DNA from: Aeromonas aquatica
Lineage (GTDB): Bacteria > Pseudomonadota > Gammaproteobacteria > Enterobacterales > Aeromonadaceae
Reading direction: 5' to 3'
NCBI RefSeq assembly: GCF_000764655.1
Contig: NZ_JRGL01000012.1
Location: 1 to 64,000 of the forward strand
Length of the DNA stretch: 64,000 nt
Part shown: piece by piece, positions 25,100-33,809 of the stretch
Numbering within the stretch: the first letter of the stretch is position 1
How the letters are laid out: every line of letters begins with the position of its first letter
Translations under genes and position numbers: made by a program
The notes under the pieces: generated by a model
Seen by the model: only the letters and a program-made list of their open reading frames with translations
What the model was told of the DNA's origin: nothing
Database searches by the model: none

Positions 25100-26827
25100 C
25101 TAGACAGGGTCCTCTTCCAGGAAGCGAACCCCTATCTTGCGTGGCTCACCCTCTTCCATCTCCGCCACCGTCCAGAGCAGGCCCTGCCAGGCGAAATGGT
25201 CACCGACCACCAGATTATCGCCCAACTGCCCGGCGATAAAGTTGCCGAGCGTCTGATCCGCTACCTCGCTCACATCCAGCCCGTACAGCGGGGCGAGATC
25301 CGCCAGTCTGGCGGCCGCCTCCAGCAGGAAGTCACCGAAGAAGCGCGGGCCCAGATCCTGCTCGGGAGCCTGGCTGAACAGCTGGCCGAGGGCGGGGAGA
25401 TCCCGCTCGTGGCCGATGACGCAGAGGATGTCGTCCGATTGCAGGCGGGTACTGCCCGAGGGGTGCAACAGCTCCTGCCCCCGGAACAGGGCGCAGATAC
25501 GGGTGCCCTCCGGCATGCGCAGCTCCCGCAGGGGGGAGCCGATGCACCACTTCTCGGCGCTCAGGCGATAGACGAAGGTCTCCCACTGGCTGTCGAGATC
25601 GATCTCGAGCCCGGATCTGTTGATGGGGGAGGGGGGGGCCGGCACCTCGACACGGGCCAGCCTCGAGGCCAGCGGCAGCGAGCTGCCCTGCAGGATGAGG
25701 GAGACCAGCACCACGAAGAAGGCGACGTTGAAGTAGAGCTGGGCGTTGGGCAGCCCCGCCATCATGGGGAAGACCGCCAATATGATGGGCACGGCGCCGC
25801 GCAGGCCCACCCAGGAGATGAACCAGCGCTCGCGGGGGGCGAAGTTCTTGAACGGCAGCAGGCCGACCCAGACCGAGATCGGGCGGGCGAACAGTATCAT
25901 CCACATCGCCAGAGCCAGGGCTGGCAGGGCGATGGGCAGCAGCTCGCTCGGATTGACGAGCAGGCCGAGCACCAGAAACATGCCGATCTGGCTGAGCCAG
26001 GTCAGGCCATCCAGCACCGACAGCGTGGTGCTGCGGCTGCGCAGGGAGAGGTTGCCAAGCAGCAGACCGGTGAGGTAGATGGCGAGGATGCCACTGCCCC
26101 CCACCGCCGTGGTGAGGGCGAAGATCAGCAGGCCACCGCTGACGGTGAGCAGCGGATAGAGGCCGGGGGCCAGCTTGGCGCTGTTGATGAGGCGCCACAG
26201 CAGCCAGCCACCGCCGAGGCCAATACCGGCCCCCATGCCAAATTGCTGCAGCAGGTGCAGCAGCAGGAAGCCGGTATCCAGACTCTGCTGGGCGGTGGCC
26301 AGCACCTCGATCAGGGTGACGGTGAGGAACACCGCCATGGGATCGTTGCTGCCGGACTCTATCTCCAGGGTGGCGCTGACCCGCTCGTTGAGGCTGCGGC
26401 CGCCGAGCAGGGAGAACACCGCCGCCGCATCGGTGGAGCCGACGATGGCGCCGATCAGCATGCCCTGCATCAGGTTGAGGTCAAACAGCCAGGCGGCGGC
26501 GAAACCGGTCAGGGCCGTGGTGATGGCGACTCCGACGGTGGCGAGCGACAGGGCGGGCCAGAGCGCGACCCGAAACGAGGAGACCCGGGTCTTCATGCCG
26601 CCATCGAGCAGAATGACAGCGAGCGCCAGGTTGCCCACCAGATAGGCGATGGAGTAGTTGGCGAAGTGAATGCCGCCGGGGCCATCCTCACCGGCCAGCA
26701 TGCCGACGGCGAGGAAGATGACCAGAATGGGAATGCCGACGCGAGAGGAGAGCGTGCTTAACAGGACACTGCATCCCACCAACAAGGCACCGATAAAGAA
26801 GAAATTGTTGATGGTGGTGGCATCCAA
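25100..26827 (-). CDS. cvrA: CPA1-type potassium/proton antiporter (NhaP2/CvrA)
   Basis: 575 residues. About 12-13 membrane helices over residues 10-390, including [16 protein letters not shown] and the transport core [12 protein letters not shown] and [12 protein letters not shown] (Asp pair). An RCK_C domain (about 400-485) and a CorC/HlyC-type C-terminal domain follow, the order seen in E. coli CvrA (YcgO, 578 residues). Exchanges cytoplasmic K+ for H+, protecting against low osmolarity or alkali. The start is TTG at 26827: CGAGGAG lies 7 bases upstream and LDATTINNF aligns with the E. coli N-terminus MDATTI. Monocistronic. Confidence 0.93.
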   Translation of the reverse strand: MDATTINNFFFIGALLVGCSVLLSTLSSRVGIPILVIFLAVGMLAGEDGPGGIHFANYSIAYLVGNLALAVILLDGGMKTRVSSFRVALWPALSLATVGVAITTALTGFAAAWLFDLNLMQGMLIGAIVGSTDAAAVFSLLGGRSLNERVSATLEIESGSNDPMAVFLTVTLIEVLATAQQSLDTGFLLLHLLQQFGMGAGIGLGGGWLLWRLINSAKLAPGLYPLLTVSGGLLIFALTTAVGGSGILAIYLTGLLLGNLSLRSRSTTLSVLDGLTWLSQIGMFLVLGLLVNPSELLPIALPALALAMWMILFARPISVWVGLLPFKNFAPRERWFISWVGLRGAVPIILAVFPMMAGLPNAQLYFNVAFFVVLVSLILQGSSLPLASRLARVEVPAPPSPINRSGLEIDLDSQWETFVYRLSAEKWCIGSPLRELRMPEGTRICALFRGQELLHPSGSTRLQSDDILCVIGHERDLPALGQLFSQAPEQDLGPRFFGDFLLEAAARLADLAPLYGLDVSEVADQTLGNFIAGQLGDNLVVGDHFAWQGLLWTVAEMEEGEPRKIGVRFLEEDPV

Positions 26828-27086
26828 TGGCGAACTCCTCGTAGCGATCCGCAAAAACAGGCACATTATATGCAGTTTGGACCCCTTTGTGTGGCTTAAT
26901 TGTGCATCAATTTGCAGTTTTTTACGTTTACCGTGCTGTTTTTACGCAGGGAAGGCGATCGGTGCCAAGGCGGTAAAACACCAACAGTGAGTGGCAATTG
27001 GCCCTAGGTTTAGGGCCCAAAAGCGGCGGGTTCCCCCTGGTGGGGAGTTGGCTGGCAAGGGGGTGAGCAGAAGGGGTAAAAAAGAA
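26828..27086. promoter_or_regulatory. intergenic region with cvrA promoter element
   Basis: About 260 bases without a gene. On the minus strand a perfect TATAAT lies at 26870-26865, about 38 bases before the cvrA TTG start; its -35 is weak. Nothing else recognised. Confidence 0.4.
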
Positions 27087-27111
27087 GCAGGGGCGCCGGC
27101 AGGGCCCCTGC
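27087..27111 (-). terminator. terminator of the yffB-dapE operon
   Basis: 8-bp stem GCAGGGGC / GCCCCTGC just past the last small gene, followed on the minus strand by a CTTCTTTTTTACC run. Confidence 0.75.
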
Positions 27112-27119
27112 GGGGTAGA

Positions 27120-27266
27120 TCAGTCGTCCTCGTCGTCTTTGACTTCCCGGATCTTGTCCTTGTATTTGGGCAGTTGCTTCTCGAGCCGCTTCATGTCCTT
27201 GATGGCATTCAGAAACAGGCCAAGCAGGAACAACAGCGGCAGGCCTATCCATAACCACACACTCAT
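27120..27266 (-). CDS. small single-pass membrane protein, last gene of dapE operon
   Basis: 48 residues: [21 protein letters not shown] forms one membrane helix, followed by a charged tail (MKRLEKQLPKYKDKIREVKDDEDD). ATG 27266 follows AAGGAG and overlaps the stop of the preceding M15 peptidase gene as ATGA, so it is translationally coupled. I recognise no characterised family; short proteins of this form follow dapE-type operons in relatives. Role unknown. Confidence 0.8.
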   Translation of the reverse strand: MSVWLWIGLPLLFLLGLFLNAIKDMKRLEKQLPKYKDKIREVKDDEDD

Positions 27267-27949
27267 CGGATTCTCCTTTCGGCGTGACTGGCAGTGACAT
27301 AACGGGCCAGGATCTCGTCGAGATGAGCCAATACGCACGCCTTGCCTTCAATATCCGCCTGTTGCAGGCAAAGCGCCAGCGCATCCGGATCCAGCTGCTG
27401 ATCGGCCGACTCCAGGGCGAAGCTGATGTGCCAGGGTTCAACGGCGACGCCGCTGCCGCCGAGGGGCTTGGCAAAGGGCAGGAAGAAGCCGAAGTCGTTC
27501 ATGTGATCCCCGAGCCAGGCGCTCAGATCCCTGAACCAGCCGCCCTCCTCATACTCCCAGGGCTCCAGCGCCAGCCTGGTGCCGGTGGGCAGGCAGTCGG
27601 GATCGTAGATGTCGAGATCCGTGCCCCAGTGGTGACGGCTGGTGCCGGGCAGGGCACTCCAGCGCAGGATGGCGTGCAGCCGCTCGGTCTCCGTCAGTTG
27701 CAGCGCATCCAGCGGTTGGTTGTTGGCGTCCAGCAGGGGCCGTTCGCCGCGCCATTTGCCATTCCAGATGGCGAGCTGGCGTTCGAACCCGCGCCAGCTG
27801 GAGGCCGCCTGCAGGTTGTGACCCTGATGGGCGGCGGCCACCTGCATGTCGTTGAAGGCCGCCGCGGTGGCGGCGGTCAGGCGGTGGGGGCCGCGCCCCA
27901 CCAGGATGAGGTGGCTCTCGTCGAGCCCCAGCAGCTGATCCTGGGTCAT
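27263..27949 (-). CDS. M15-family peptidase (D-alanyl-D-alanine carboxypeptidase, VanY type)
   Basis: 228 residues. The LAS-fold zinc site is visible: [14 protein letters not shown] (His106/107, Asp111-113) and [10 protein letters not shown] (Glu171, His174). These enzymes trim D-Ala or cleave peptidoglycan stem peptides. No signal peptide is apparent, which is odd for a wall enzyme; it may act on cytoplasmic recycled muropeptides or use another export route. Its ATG overlaps the dapE stop as ATGA. The pairing with dapE, which supplies diaminopimelate for peptidoglycan, is functionally sensible. Confidence 0.9.
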   Translation of the reverse strand: MTQDQLLGLDESHLILVGRGPHRLTAATAAAFNDMQVAAAHQGHNLQAASSWRGFERQLAIWNGKWRGERPLLDANNQPLDALQLTETERLHAILRWSALPGTSRHHWGTDLDIYDPDCLPTGTRLALEPWEYEEGGWFRDLSAWLGDHMNDFGFFLPFAKPLGGSGVAVEPWHISFALESADQQLDPDALALCLQQADIEGKACVLAHLDEILARYVTASHAERRIR

Positions 27950-29073
27950 GCTAACAACCGCTCCAGCACCCCTTGGTACATGTCCGCCAGCAGATCGAGG
28001 TCCTGGGCCTTCACGCACTCGTTCACCTTGTGAATGGTGGCGTTGACCGGACCAAGCTCGATCACCTCGGCACCGGTGGGAGCGATGAAGCGCCCGTCGG
28101 AGGTGCCACCCGTGGTGAGCAGGGCCGGCTGTTGGCCGTTGACGCTCTCGATGGCCCCCACGGCCGCCGCCAGCAGCTCGCCGGTGTCGGTCAGGAAGGG
28201 CTGGCCGGAGAGGGTCCACTTCAGCTCAAAATCCAGCCCGTGACGGGTCAGCAGGGCCTCGACCTGTTCGCGGATCGCACTATCGGTGAGCTCGGTGCTG
28301 AAGCGGAAGTTGAACTGCACGTGCAACTCGCCGGGGATGACGTTGGAGGCGCCGGTCCCGGCCTGGATGTTCGCTATCTGGAAGCTGGTGGGCGGGAAGT
28401 AGGCGTTGCCCTGATCCCAGACGGTGCTGGTCAGCTCATCCAGGGCGGGGGCCGCACGGTGGATGGGGTTGTCCGCCAGATGAGGGTAGGCCACGTGACC
28501 CTGCACCCCGCGCACCACCAGATCCCCGGTGATGGAGCCGCGCCGGCCGTTCTTCACCACGTCCCCCACCAGGGCGGTGGAGGAGGGCTCGCCGACGATG
28601 CACCAGCGGATCTTCTCGTTGCGCGCCTCCAGGGTGTCGATGACGCGCACCGTGCCGTTGATAAAGGGACCCTCTTCATCCGAGGTGATGAGGAAGGCGA
28701 TGGAACCTGAGTGATCCGGGTTGGCAGCCACGAAGCGTTCGGTGGCTACCACCATGGCGGCGAGCGACCCCTTCATGTCGGCGGCGCCGCGGCCGTACAG
28801 CATGCCGTTCAGGATAGTCGGCTCGAACGGTGGGGTGTGCCATTTGTCCAGCGGCCCGGCGGGCACCACATCGGTGTGGCCGGCGAAGCAGAACAGGGGG
28901 CCTTCGCTGCCACGGCGGGCCCAGAGGTTGGTGGTGTCCTCGAACACCATGGGTTCGATGACGAAGCCCAGACGCTCGAGGCGCTCCGCCATCAGGGTCT
29001 GGCACCCTTCATCCAGGGGGGTAATTGAGGGGCGGCGGATCAGATCCTTGGCCAGTGCGATGACATCCGACAT
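27946..29073 (-). CDS. dapE: succinyl-diaminopimelate desuccinylase
   Basis: 375 residues, identical in length to E. coli DapE. Dizinc M20 ligands are in place: GHTDVVP (His66, Asp68), GRGAADMKG (Asp99), TSDEEGP (Glu133/134), and a late His in NATIHKVNE. Hydrolyses N-succinyl-L,L-diaminopimelate to L,L-DAP and succinate in lysine and peptidoglycan synthesis; cytoplasmic. Middle gene of an operon with yffB 22 bases upstream and the M15 peptidase overlapping downstream, the order yffB-dapE being conserved in enterics. Confidence 0.98.
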   Translation of the reverse strand: MSDVIALAKDLIRRPSITPLDEGCQTLMAERLERLGFVIEPMVFEDTTNLWARRGSEGPLFCFAGHTDVVPAGPLDKWHTPPFEPTILNGMLYGRGAADMKGSLAAMVVATERFVAANPDHSGSIAFLITSDEEGPFINGTVRVIDTLEARNEKIRWCIVGEPSSTALVGDVVKNGRRGSITGDLVVRGVQGHVAYPHLADNPIHRAAPALDELTSTVWDQGNAYFPPTSFQIANIQAGTGASNVIPGELHVQFNFRFSTELTDSAIREQVEALLTRHGLDFELKWTLSGQPFLTDTGELLAAAVGAIESVNGQQPALLTTGGTSDGRFIAPTGAEVIELGPVNATIHKVNECVKAQDLDLLADMYQGVLERLLA

Positions 29074-29095
29074 CGGCGTTCCTTAACAGAAAAGT

Positions 29096-29446
29096 TTAAC
29101 GAGAGAAGAGGGATTGGTAGTGGTCTGCCTTGAACCCCAGGGTGAGCTCGCCATCGCGATCCAGCAGCGGGCGCTTGATCATGGCGGGCTGGGCCAGCAG
29201 CAGGGCACGGGCCTTGCTGTTGTCGAGCCCCTGCTTGTCTTCATCCGGCAGGGCGCGAAAGGTGGTGCCGCGGGTGTTGAGCAGGGCTTCCCAGCCAAGC
29301 TGGTTCAGCCAGCCGTCCAGCTGGGCTGGCTCCAGGCCATCGGCCCGGTGATCGTGAAAACGGTAGTCGACACCGGCCTCGTCCAGCCACTTGCGGGCCT
29401 TCTTGATGGTGTCGCAGTTCTTGATGCCATAGAGGGTGGTGGCCAT
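29096..29446 (-). CDS. yffB: ArsC/Spx-family protein YffB
   Basis: 116 residues with a thioredoxin-like ArsC fold: TLYGIKNCDTIKKARKWLDEAGVDYRFHDHR, one cysteine at residue 11, then MIKRPLLDRDGELTLGF. The CxxC of Spx and the catalytic Arg set of true arsenate reductases are incomplete, so this is the YffB/YfgD-like clade of uncertain function, possibly glutathione-dependent thiol chemistry. First gene of the dapE operon. Confidence 0.92.
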   Translation of the reverse strand: MATTLYGIKNCDTIKKARKWLDEAGVDYRFHDHRADGLEPAQLDGWLNQLGWEALLNTRGTTFRALPDEDKQGLDNSKARALLLAQPAMIKRPLLDRDGELTLGFKADHYQSLFSR

Positions 29447-29590
29447 GGGAGGTCCTTTAGCTGCGGGCAGGGGCCCTGAATCAACGAAGGCCCGATTCTG
29501 GCATCCCGATCCCGCGATGGCAACGGCGACGCCCCGTTGCCGGGCTTTTTCTGCCGCCAGTCCGACTGCCCATGGGCCGCCAGGAAACAG

Positions 29591-29614
29591 AAAACGCGCC
29601 GGGTGGCGCGTTTT
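29591..29614. terminator. terminator between the 104-residue protein gene and yffB
   Basis: 10-bp inverted repeat AAAACGCGCC / GGCGCGTTTT with a GGGT loop; T-run on the plus strand and a weaker one on the minus strand. Confidence 0.8.
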
Positions 29615-29640
29615 TTAGGGTTTGTCTCTGAGGCCAGGGC

Positions 29641-29955
29641 TTATGGCGAGAGAGGCCACTGGTAATCGAATACCCGGGCACGCTCCCAGGGGGCGTCCGG
29701 CAGGCTGGAGGAGAGGCCTGCGTACTTGCCCACGTCGTCCACCACGATGGCGGAGAGGGTGGGCAGCTCGTGTTCGGTGCAATACATGCGGATGCGTTGC
29801 AGCAGGGTGCGCAGCTCGTCCTGGCTGCCCTCCAGCCCGGCCTGCCTGGCCAGCTTGGAGTAACGAATGGTGGTGCGCTCCTTTGCAGACTCGATGAGGA
29901 TGTCCCACAGCTTGTAGTCGCAGTGGATGCTCTCTGCGGTGGCCTGGTTTGTCAT
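29641..29955 (-). CDS. hypothetical protein
   Basis: 104 residues, soluble, no signal or membrane helix. N-terminal half looks helical and HTH-like (LWDILIESAKERTTIRYSKLARQAGLEGSQDELRTLLQRIRMYC), the C-terminal half is beta-rich (LPTLSAIVVDDVGKYAGLSSSL...VFDYQWPL). Could be a small regulator or a nuclease-associated protein, but I do not recognise a family. ATG 29955 follows GGAGAG. Divergent from dcuC across 284 bases containing an FNR box, so it might also respond to oxygen. Confidence 0.75.
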   Translation of the reverse strand: MTNQATAESIHCDYKLWDILIESAKERTTIRYSKLARQAGLEGSQDELRTLLQRIRMYCTEHELPTLSAIVVDDVGKYAGLSSSLPDAPWERARVFDYQWPLSP

Positions 29956-30167
29956 AACTCTCTCCGGTGCGAAATGGTCGCCTTGTGTCGACGGGCATCT
30001 TGGCCAGTTCACCCCCAACGGACGTTGATCCAGAGCAAAAAAAGTGGAGGTTGCGGGGCTTGGCGCTATGCAACTGGATCTTAATGCGCAGAGGTCAAAT
30101 TTAACGACTGGTTTTTGTGATTTAGTTGGTGTTTTATTCTTTAAATGTGCATTCAAGCCATCTTTAT

Positions 30168-30181
30168 TGATGGGGATCAAG
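30168..30181 (+). promoter_or_regulatory. FNR box of dcuC
   Basis: TTGATGGGGATCAA, a perfect match to TTGAT-N4-ATCAA. A TAGATT -10-like hexamer lies at 30203-30208; a start near 30216 would put the box at -41.5, a class II activator position. It predicts anaerobic activation of dcuC. Confidence 0.8.
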
Positions 30182-30239
30182 GGAGAAGACGGGATCGACC
30201 ACTAGATTCCGCCCCTCGATATCTTAACAGGAGCGCATT

Positions 30240-31616
30240 TTGGAACTCTTATTCGTCTCGTTCGTGCTGATGGCCGTGATCTACGGCATCGTCAAGGACT
30301 ACAACCCGCAGGCCGTGCTGGCGCTGGCGGGGATGAGCCTCTTCACCCTGGCCTACTGGCTGGGGCTGCACCCCATACTGCCCGCCGACAAGAGCACCGG
30401 CTTCGCCCTGTTCGACCTGTTCGAGGTGTTCAAGGGGATCTTCTCCTACCGGGCGGCCGGGCTCGGCCTCACCATCATGGCGGTGGCGGGCTTTGCTACC
30501 TACATGTCTCACATCGGTGCCTCCCAGTCCCTGGTGCGGGTGGCGGTCAAGCCGGTGGCGGGCATCCAGTCCAGCTACCTGATGCTGGCGATCTGCTACC
30601 TGGTGGCGGTGTTCGTCTCCCTGTTCGTCACCTCGGCCACTGGCCTCGGCCTGCTGCTGATGGTCACCATGTACCCGGTGATGCGCAACCTCGGCATCAG
30701 CCCGGCCTCCGCCTGCGGCGTCATCGCCACCTCCCAGGCGTTCGAGATTGGCCCGACCCAGACCAACGCCATCTTCTCCGCCGGCCAGTCCGGCCTGGAT
30801 CCGACCAGCTACTTCGTGGATTACCAGATCTGGCTGGTGGCCCCCATGCTGCTGGTGACCATGGTGCTGCACTTCTTCTGGCAGCGGCACTGTGACCGCC
30901 AGGATGGCTGGGATCCGGCCCTGCACCGCGGCGATCACGCCGAGCTCGACGAGCAGGGGACGGCCGAGGTGAAGGCGCCGACCTGGTATGCCTTGCTGCC
31001 CATCATCCCCTTCGTGCTGATGATGACCTTCTCCAAGCTCCTGGTGGACGACATCAAGATGAGCGTGGAGGTGGCCATGTTGCTGTCGGTGTTCATCGGC
31101 ATGCTGTGCGAGCTCTTGCGTAGCCGCTCGGTGCGTACCGCCTTCGCGGGTCTGTCGAGTTTCCTCGACGGCATGGGCAAGGTATTCGGCCCCGTCGTGG
31201 CGCTCATCGTCTGCGCCGAACTGTTCGCCGAGTCCCTCAAGGCCATCGGCGCCATCGACACCCTGCTCCATTCCGCCAGCAACGCCGGCATCGGCAGCGG
31301 CCTGATGACCCTGGTGATGGTGGGCCTCATCATGGTGGCGGCGGTCATCATGGGCTCCGGCAACGCCGCCTTCCTCAGCTTCTCCACCCTGGCCCCCGCG
31401 GTGGCGGCCAAGTTCGGGGTCCCCGCGGTGACCATGCTGCTGCCGATGCAGCTCGCCTCCAGCATAGGGCGCAGCATCTCCCCCATCGCCGCCGTGCTCA
31501 TCGCCTGTGCCGGCATCGCCAAGGTCTCCCCCTTCGTGGTGGTGAAACGCACCAGTGTGCCCATGGCCGGCGCCCTGGTGACGGCGCTGGCGCTTAACTA
31601 CCTGCTGTTTATGTAA
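30240..31616 (+). CDS. dcuC: anaerobic C4-dicarboxylate transporter DcuC
   Basis: 458 residues, about 12 membrane helices, matching the DcuC family in length and in motifs such as SYLMLAICYLVAVFVSLFVTS, TSQAFEIGPTQTNAIF and MGSGNAAFLSFSTLAP. Inner membrane carrier for fumarate uptake / succinate efflux in anaerobic growth. The start is TTG at 30240, six bases after AGGAG; no ATG nearby fits. A perfect FNR box lies about 65 bases upstream. Followed by a terminator-like hairpin and an M20 peptidase gene. Confidence 0.93.
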   Translation: MELLFVSFVLMAVIYGIVKDYNPQAVLALAGMSLFTLAYWLGLHPILPADKSTGFALFDLFEVFKGIFSYRAAGLGLTIMAVAGFATYMSHIGASQSLVRVAVKPVAGIQSSYLMLAICYLVAVFVSLFVTSATGLGLLLMVTMYPVMRNLGISPASACGVIATSQAFEIGPTQTNAIFSAGQSGLDPTSYFVDYQIWLVAPMLLVTMVLHFFWQRHCDRQDGWDPALHRGDHAELDEQGTAEVKAPTWYALLPIIPFVLMMTFSKLLVDDIKMSVEVAMLLSVFIGMLCELLRSRSVRTAFAGLSSFLDGMGKVFGPVVALIVCAELFAESLKAIGAIDTLLHSASNAGIGSGLMTLVMVGLIMVAAVIMGSGNAAFLSFSTLAPAVAAKFGVPAVTMLLPMQLASSIGRSISPIAAVLIACAGIAKVSPFVVVKRTSVPMAGALVTALALNYLLFM

Positions 31617-31623
31617 TCCGTGG

Positions 31624-31640
31624 GCGGACGATCCGTCCGC
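31624..31640 (+). terminator. terminator after dcuC
   Basis: GCGGACG / CGTCCGC stem with 3-base loop followed by TCTTTT; 7 bases past the dcuC stop. May be leaky toward the M20 gene. Confidence 0.65.
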
Positions 31641-31696
31641 TCTTTTCACGCGACCGATGGCTGGGAGGCCCGCCTTCCCAGCCCATGGAGACGATG

Positions 31697-32836
31697 ATGA
31701 CAGACTCACGCAACGGTTTTTCCCTGGACGCCTATCTGGCGGATCTCGCGCCGCTGATCAATCTCGATTGCGGCACCCGCACCCCGGCCGGGGTGGCCAG
31801 GGTCGCCGACATCATGACCGAAAAATATGAGGCCATCGGCTGGCAGGTGGTGCGCCACCAGTTTGCCGATGAGTGCGGCCCCTGCCTCGAAATCACCAAT
31901 GCCCCCGGCGCCAGCCACTATGACGTCATGCTGGTGGGTCACATGGACACCGTCTTCCCGGAGGGGACCGCCGCCAAACGGCCGCTCAAGATCGAGGGCG
32001 ATCAGGCCTTCGGCCCCGGCGTCTCCGACATGAAGAGCGGCCTGCTCTCCACCTGGTATGCGCTCAAGGCCCTGGATCCGGCGGTGCTTGCCGGGTTGAA
32101 GGTGCTGGTCTGCTGCAACTGCGACGAGGAGATTGGGTCCCCCTGGTCCAAGGAGTGGCTGGTAGAGAAAGCCAAGCAAAGCGCCTGCGTGCTGGTGGCC
32201 GAGGCGGCTCGCCCGAGCGGGGATCTCATCAGCGCCCGCAAGGGCAACGCCAAGTACCGCATCCGCTTCCACGGCAAGGCCTCCCACGCGGGCTCCGCCC
32301 TGGCCGAGGGGATCTCCGCCATCACAGAGCTCGCTAATTGGGTGCTGGCCATCAACGAGCAGGTCAACCTGGAGACCGGCACCACCATGAACGTGGGGGT
32401 GGTGCAGGGGGGGACCGGGGTCAACGTGGTGCCGGACTTCGCCGAGGCCATCGTCGACTTGCGCTTCTGGAGCAACGACGAGGCGGCCGCCGTGCACGAG
32501 CGGCTCGGCTTCATGGCCAACAACCCCTTCCTCACGGGTTGTCGGGTCGAGGTGGATCGCCAGACCTTCAAGCCGGCGATGCGCCCCAATGGCGACACCG
32601 AGGCCCTGATGGCGCTGGTGGAGGCTGCGGCGGCTGAGGAGGGGATCCCCTTCAACTGGCTGGAGGCCGGCGGCGGCTCGGACGCGAACTTCACCGCCGC
32701 GGCCGGGGTGCCGTCCCTTGACGGCTTCGGCCCCATGGGGGGGGGCTTCCACTCTGAGAGCGAGTTCCTGCTGCTGGAGAGCATAGCGCCACGTATTCGT
32801 CTGCTTACACGCGTATTGACCAAGCTAGCGCGCTGA
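31697..32836 (+). CDS. M20-family metallopeptidase (carboxypeptidase G2-like)
   Basis: 379 residues. Dizinc site: GHMDTVFP (His82, Asp84), GVSDMKSG (Asp111), CDEEIGS (Glu144/145), and GGGFHSESEF near the C-terminus. Dimerisation domain about 175-285 (GKASHAGSALAEG). Resembles glutamate carboxypeptidases that release C-terminal Glu from folates or dipeptides. No signal peptide. GGAG at 31687 fits the ATG at 31697 better than ATGs at 31685 and 31694. Placed after dcuC, perhaps feeding amino acids and dicarboxylates. Confidence 0.9.
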   Translation: MTDSRNGFSLDAYLADLAPLINLDCGTRTPAGVARVADIMTEKYEAIGWQVVRHQFADECGPCLEITNAPGASHYDVMLVGHMDTVFPEGTAAKRPLKIEGDQAFGPGVSDMKSGLLSTWYALKALDPAVLAGLKVLVCCNCDEEIGSPWSKEWLVEKAKQSACVLVAEAARPSGDLISARKGNAKYRIRFHGKASHAGSALAEGISAITELANWVLAINEQVNLETGTTMNVGVVQGGTGVNVVPDFAEAIVDLRFWSNDEAAAVHERLGFMANNPFLTGCRVEVDRQTFKPAMRPNGDTEALMALVEAAAAEEGIPFNWLEAGGGSDANFTAAAGVPSLDGFGPMGGGFHSESEFLLLESIAPRIRLLTRVLTKLAR

Positions 32837-32857
32837 AAAATCGCATCAAGGCAGTGC

Positions 32858-32883
32858 AAACGGGAGGCCCAGGCCTCCCGTTT
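32858..32883 (+). terminator. terminator of the M20 peptidase gene
   Basis: 12-bp stem AAACGGGAGGCC / GGCCTCCCGTTT followed by TTT; 21 bases past the stop. Confidence 0.9.
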
Positions 32884-32912
32884 TTTATGGAAATTGGATG
32901 GTCTGGAGCTGC

Positions 32913-33004
32913 CCTAATTGACCAGATGACTCGCGCCTAACTGACCAGATGGCTAGCGTCTAACTGATTAGACGGCTAGCGCCTAACTGACTAGATGGCT
33001 CGCG
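32913..33004. repeat. four tandem 23-bp repeats formed from a gene's 3' end
   Basis: Units at 32913, 32936, 32959 and 32982, each close to CCTAACTGACCAGATGGCTAG plus CG. The last unit contains the final codons and TAG stop of the Dph6-like gene; the other three repeat that tail (ASHLVS-stop) beyond it with 2-6 changes per unit. A minisatellite-like expansion of a coding end; not a CRISPR array, since there are no spacers. Confidence 0.9.
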
Positions 33005-33654
33005 CCATCTTCCGCCAGATAGGCGAGGTGATCCTGCCGCGCTACCCGCCAGCCGTTGAGGGGGATCGGCGCAGCAAACCCTGGCCCGTCGGTCACCATG
33101 CTGTGGTACTCCCCCTGCTCGCCGCAGGCATCGAACCCCTGTCGCGCCGCCAGCGCCTGCAACTCGGCGAGGCTGGCGGCATCCAGCGCCCTCCCCACCC
33201 AGTCGGGGGTCAGCACCCGGCTATCGACGCAGGAGAGATGAGCCCGGATGCCGCGGGCCAGCAAGTCCGCCAGCAGTACGTCCCTTGGCTGTTGCCAAAG
33301 GGGTGTATGCACTTTGAGCCCGAGCGGCTGGCAGCGGGCGCGGATCCAGTTATCGGCACCGCCCACGCTGTCGATGTCGCCGGTGACCACCCCCTCTATC
33401 GCCCACTCCCGCTGCAAGCTGACCAGCGCCTGCTCGTAACTCTGCTCGAAGGGCGCTGCTATGGTCACCAGTTGATGGGGCAGGCCGAGGGCCTCGGCCT
33501 GGCGCCGTACCAGCGGCAGCGGATGGGCGAGGAAGCGGGGATTGGGCGGGGCGAAGGTGACCAGGGCCACCACCTGATGGCCCTGATCGCGGGCATGGCA
33601 GAGCGCCTGCATGGCATCCTTGCCGCCACTCCAGAGCGCGATGACGCGAGACAT
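32983..33654 (-). CDS. Dph6-like ATP-pyrophosphatase (adenine nucleotide alpha hydrolase)
   Basis: 223 residues with an N-terminal PP-loop SGGKD (residues 9-13) and the Dph6/MJ0570 signature EGVVTGDIDS and FDACGEQGEYHSMVTDGP. Eukaryotic Dph6 amidates diphthine; bacteria lack diphthamide, so the bacterial substrate is unknown, possibly a cofactor or B12-related amidation. ATG 33654 by homology; the ribosome site is weak. The last residues (ASHLVS) and stop are repeated three more times downstream as 23-bp units. Confidence 0.87.
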   Translation of the reverse strand: MSRVIALWSGGKDAMQALCHARDQGHQVVALVTFAPPNPRFLAHPLPLVRRQAEALGLPHQLVTIAAPFEQSYEQALVSLQREWAIEGVVTGDIDSVGGADNWIRARCQPLGLKVHTPLWQQPRDVLLADLLARGIRAHLSCVDSRVLTPDWVGRALDAASLAELQALAARQGFDACGEQGEYHSMVTDGPGFAAPIPLNGWRVARQDHLAYLAEDGASHLVS

Positions 33655-33744
33655 GGTGTGATTCCAAAGGGGAAAGAGGAGGCATGCTACCCGCCCAAGG
33701 GGGCCTTGGCAAAATCCGTAGGGCGGGCGCAGAGGGCAGAAAAA

Positions 33745-33773
33745 CAACAGGCCTCGCAAATGGAGGCCTGTTG
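33745..33773 (-). terminator. terminator of dcuB
   Basis: 11-bp stem CAACAGGCCTC / GAGGCCTGTTG with a 7-base loop; TTTTT follows on the minus strand. Confidence 0.85.
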
Positions 33774-33809
33774 AGTGGCATCAGGAATGCCGATGGGTTT
33801 GAAAGAGCG

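Noticed and set aside
24986-26761. 591-codon plus-strand frame over the K+/H+ antiporter
   Set aside because: Gln/Gly/Asp-rich shadow, no ribosome site or domain; the antisense antiporter is clear.
32913-33004. Possible CRISPR array
   Set aside because: Units are contiguous without spacers and derive from a gene's 3' end; no cas genes anywhere in the window.
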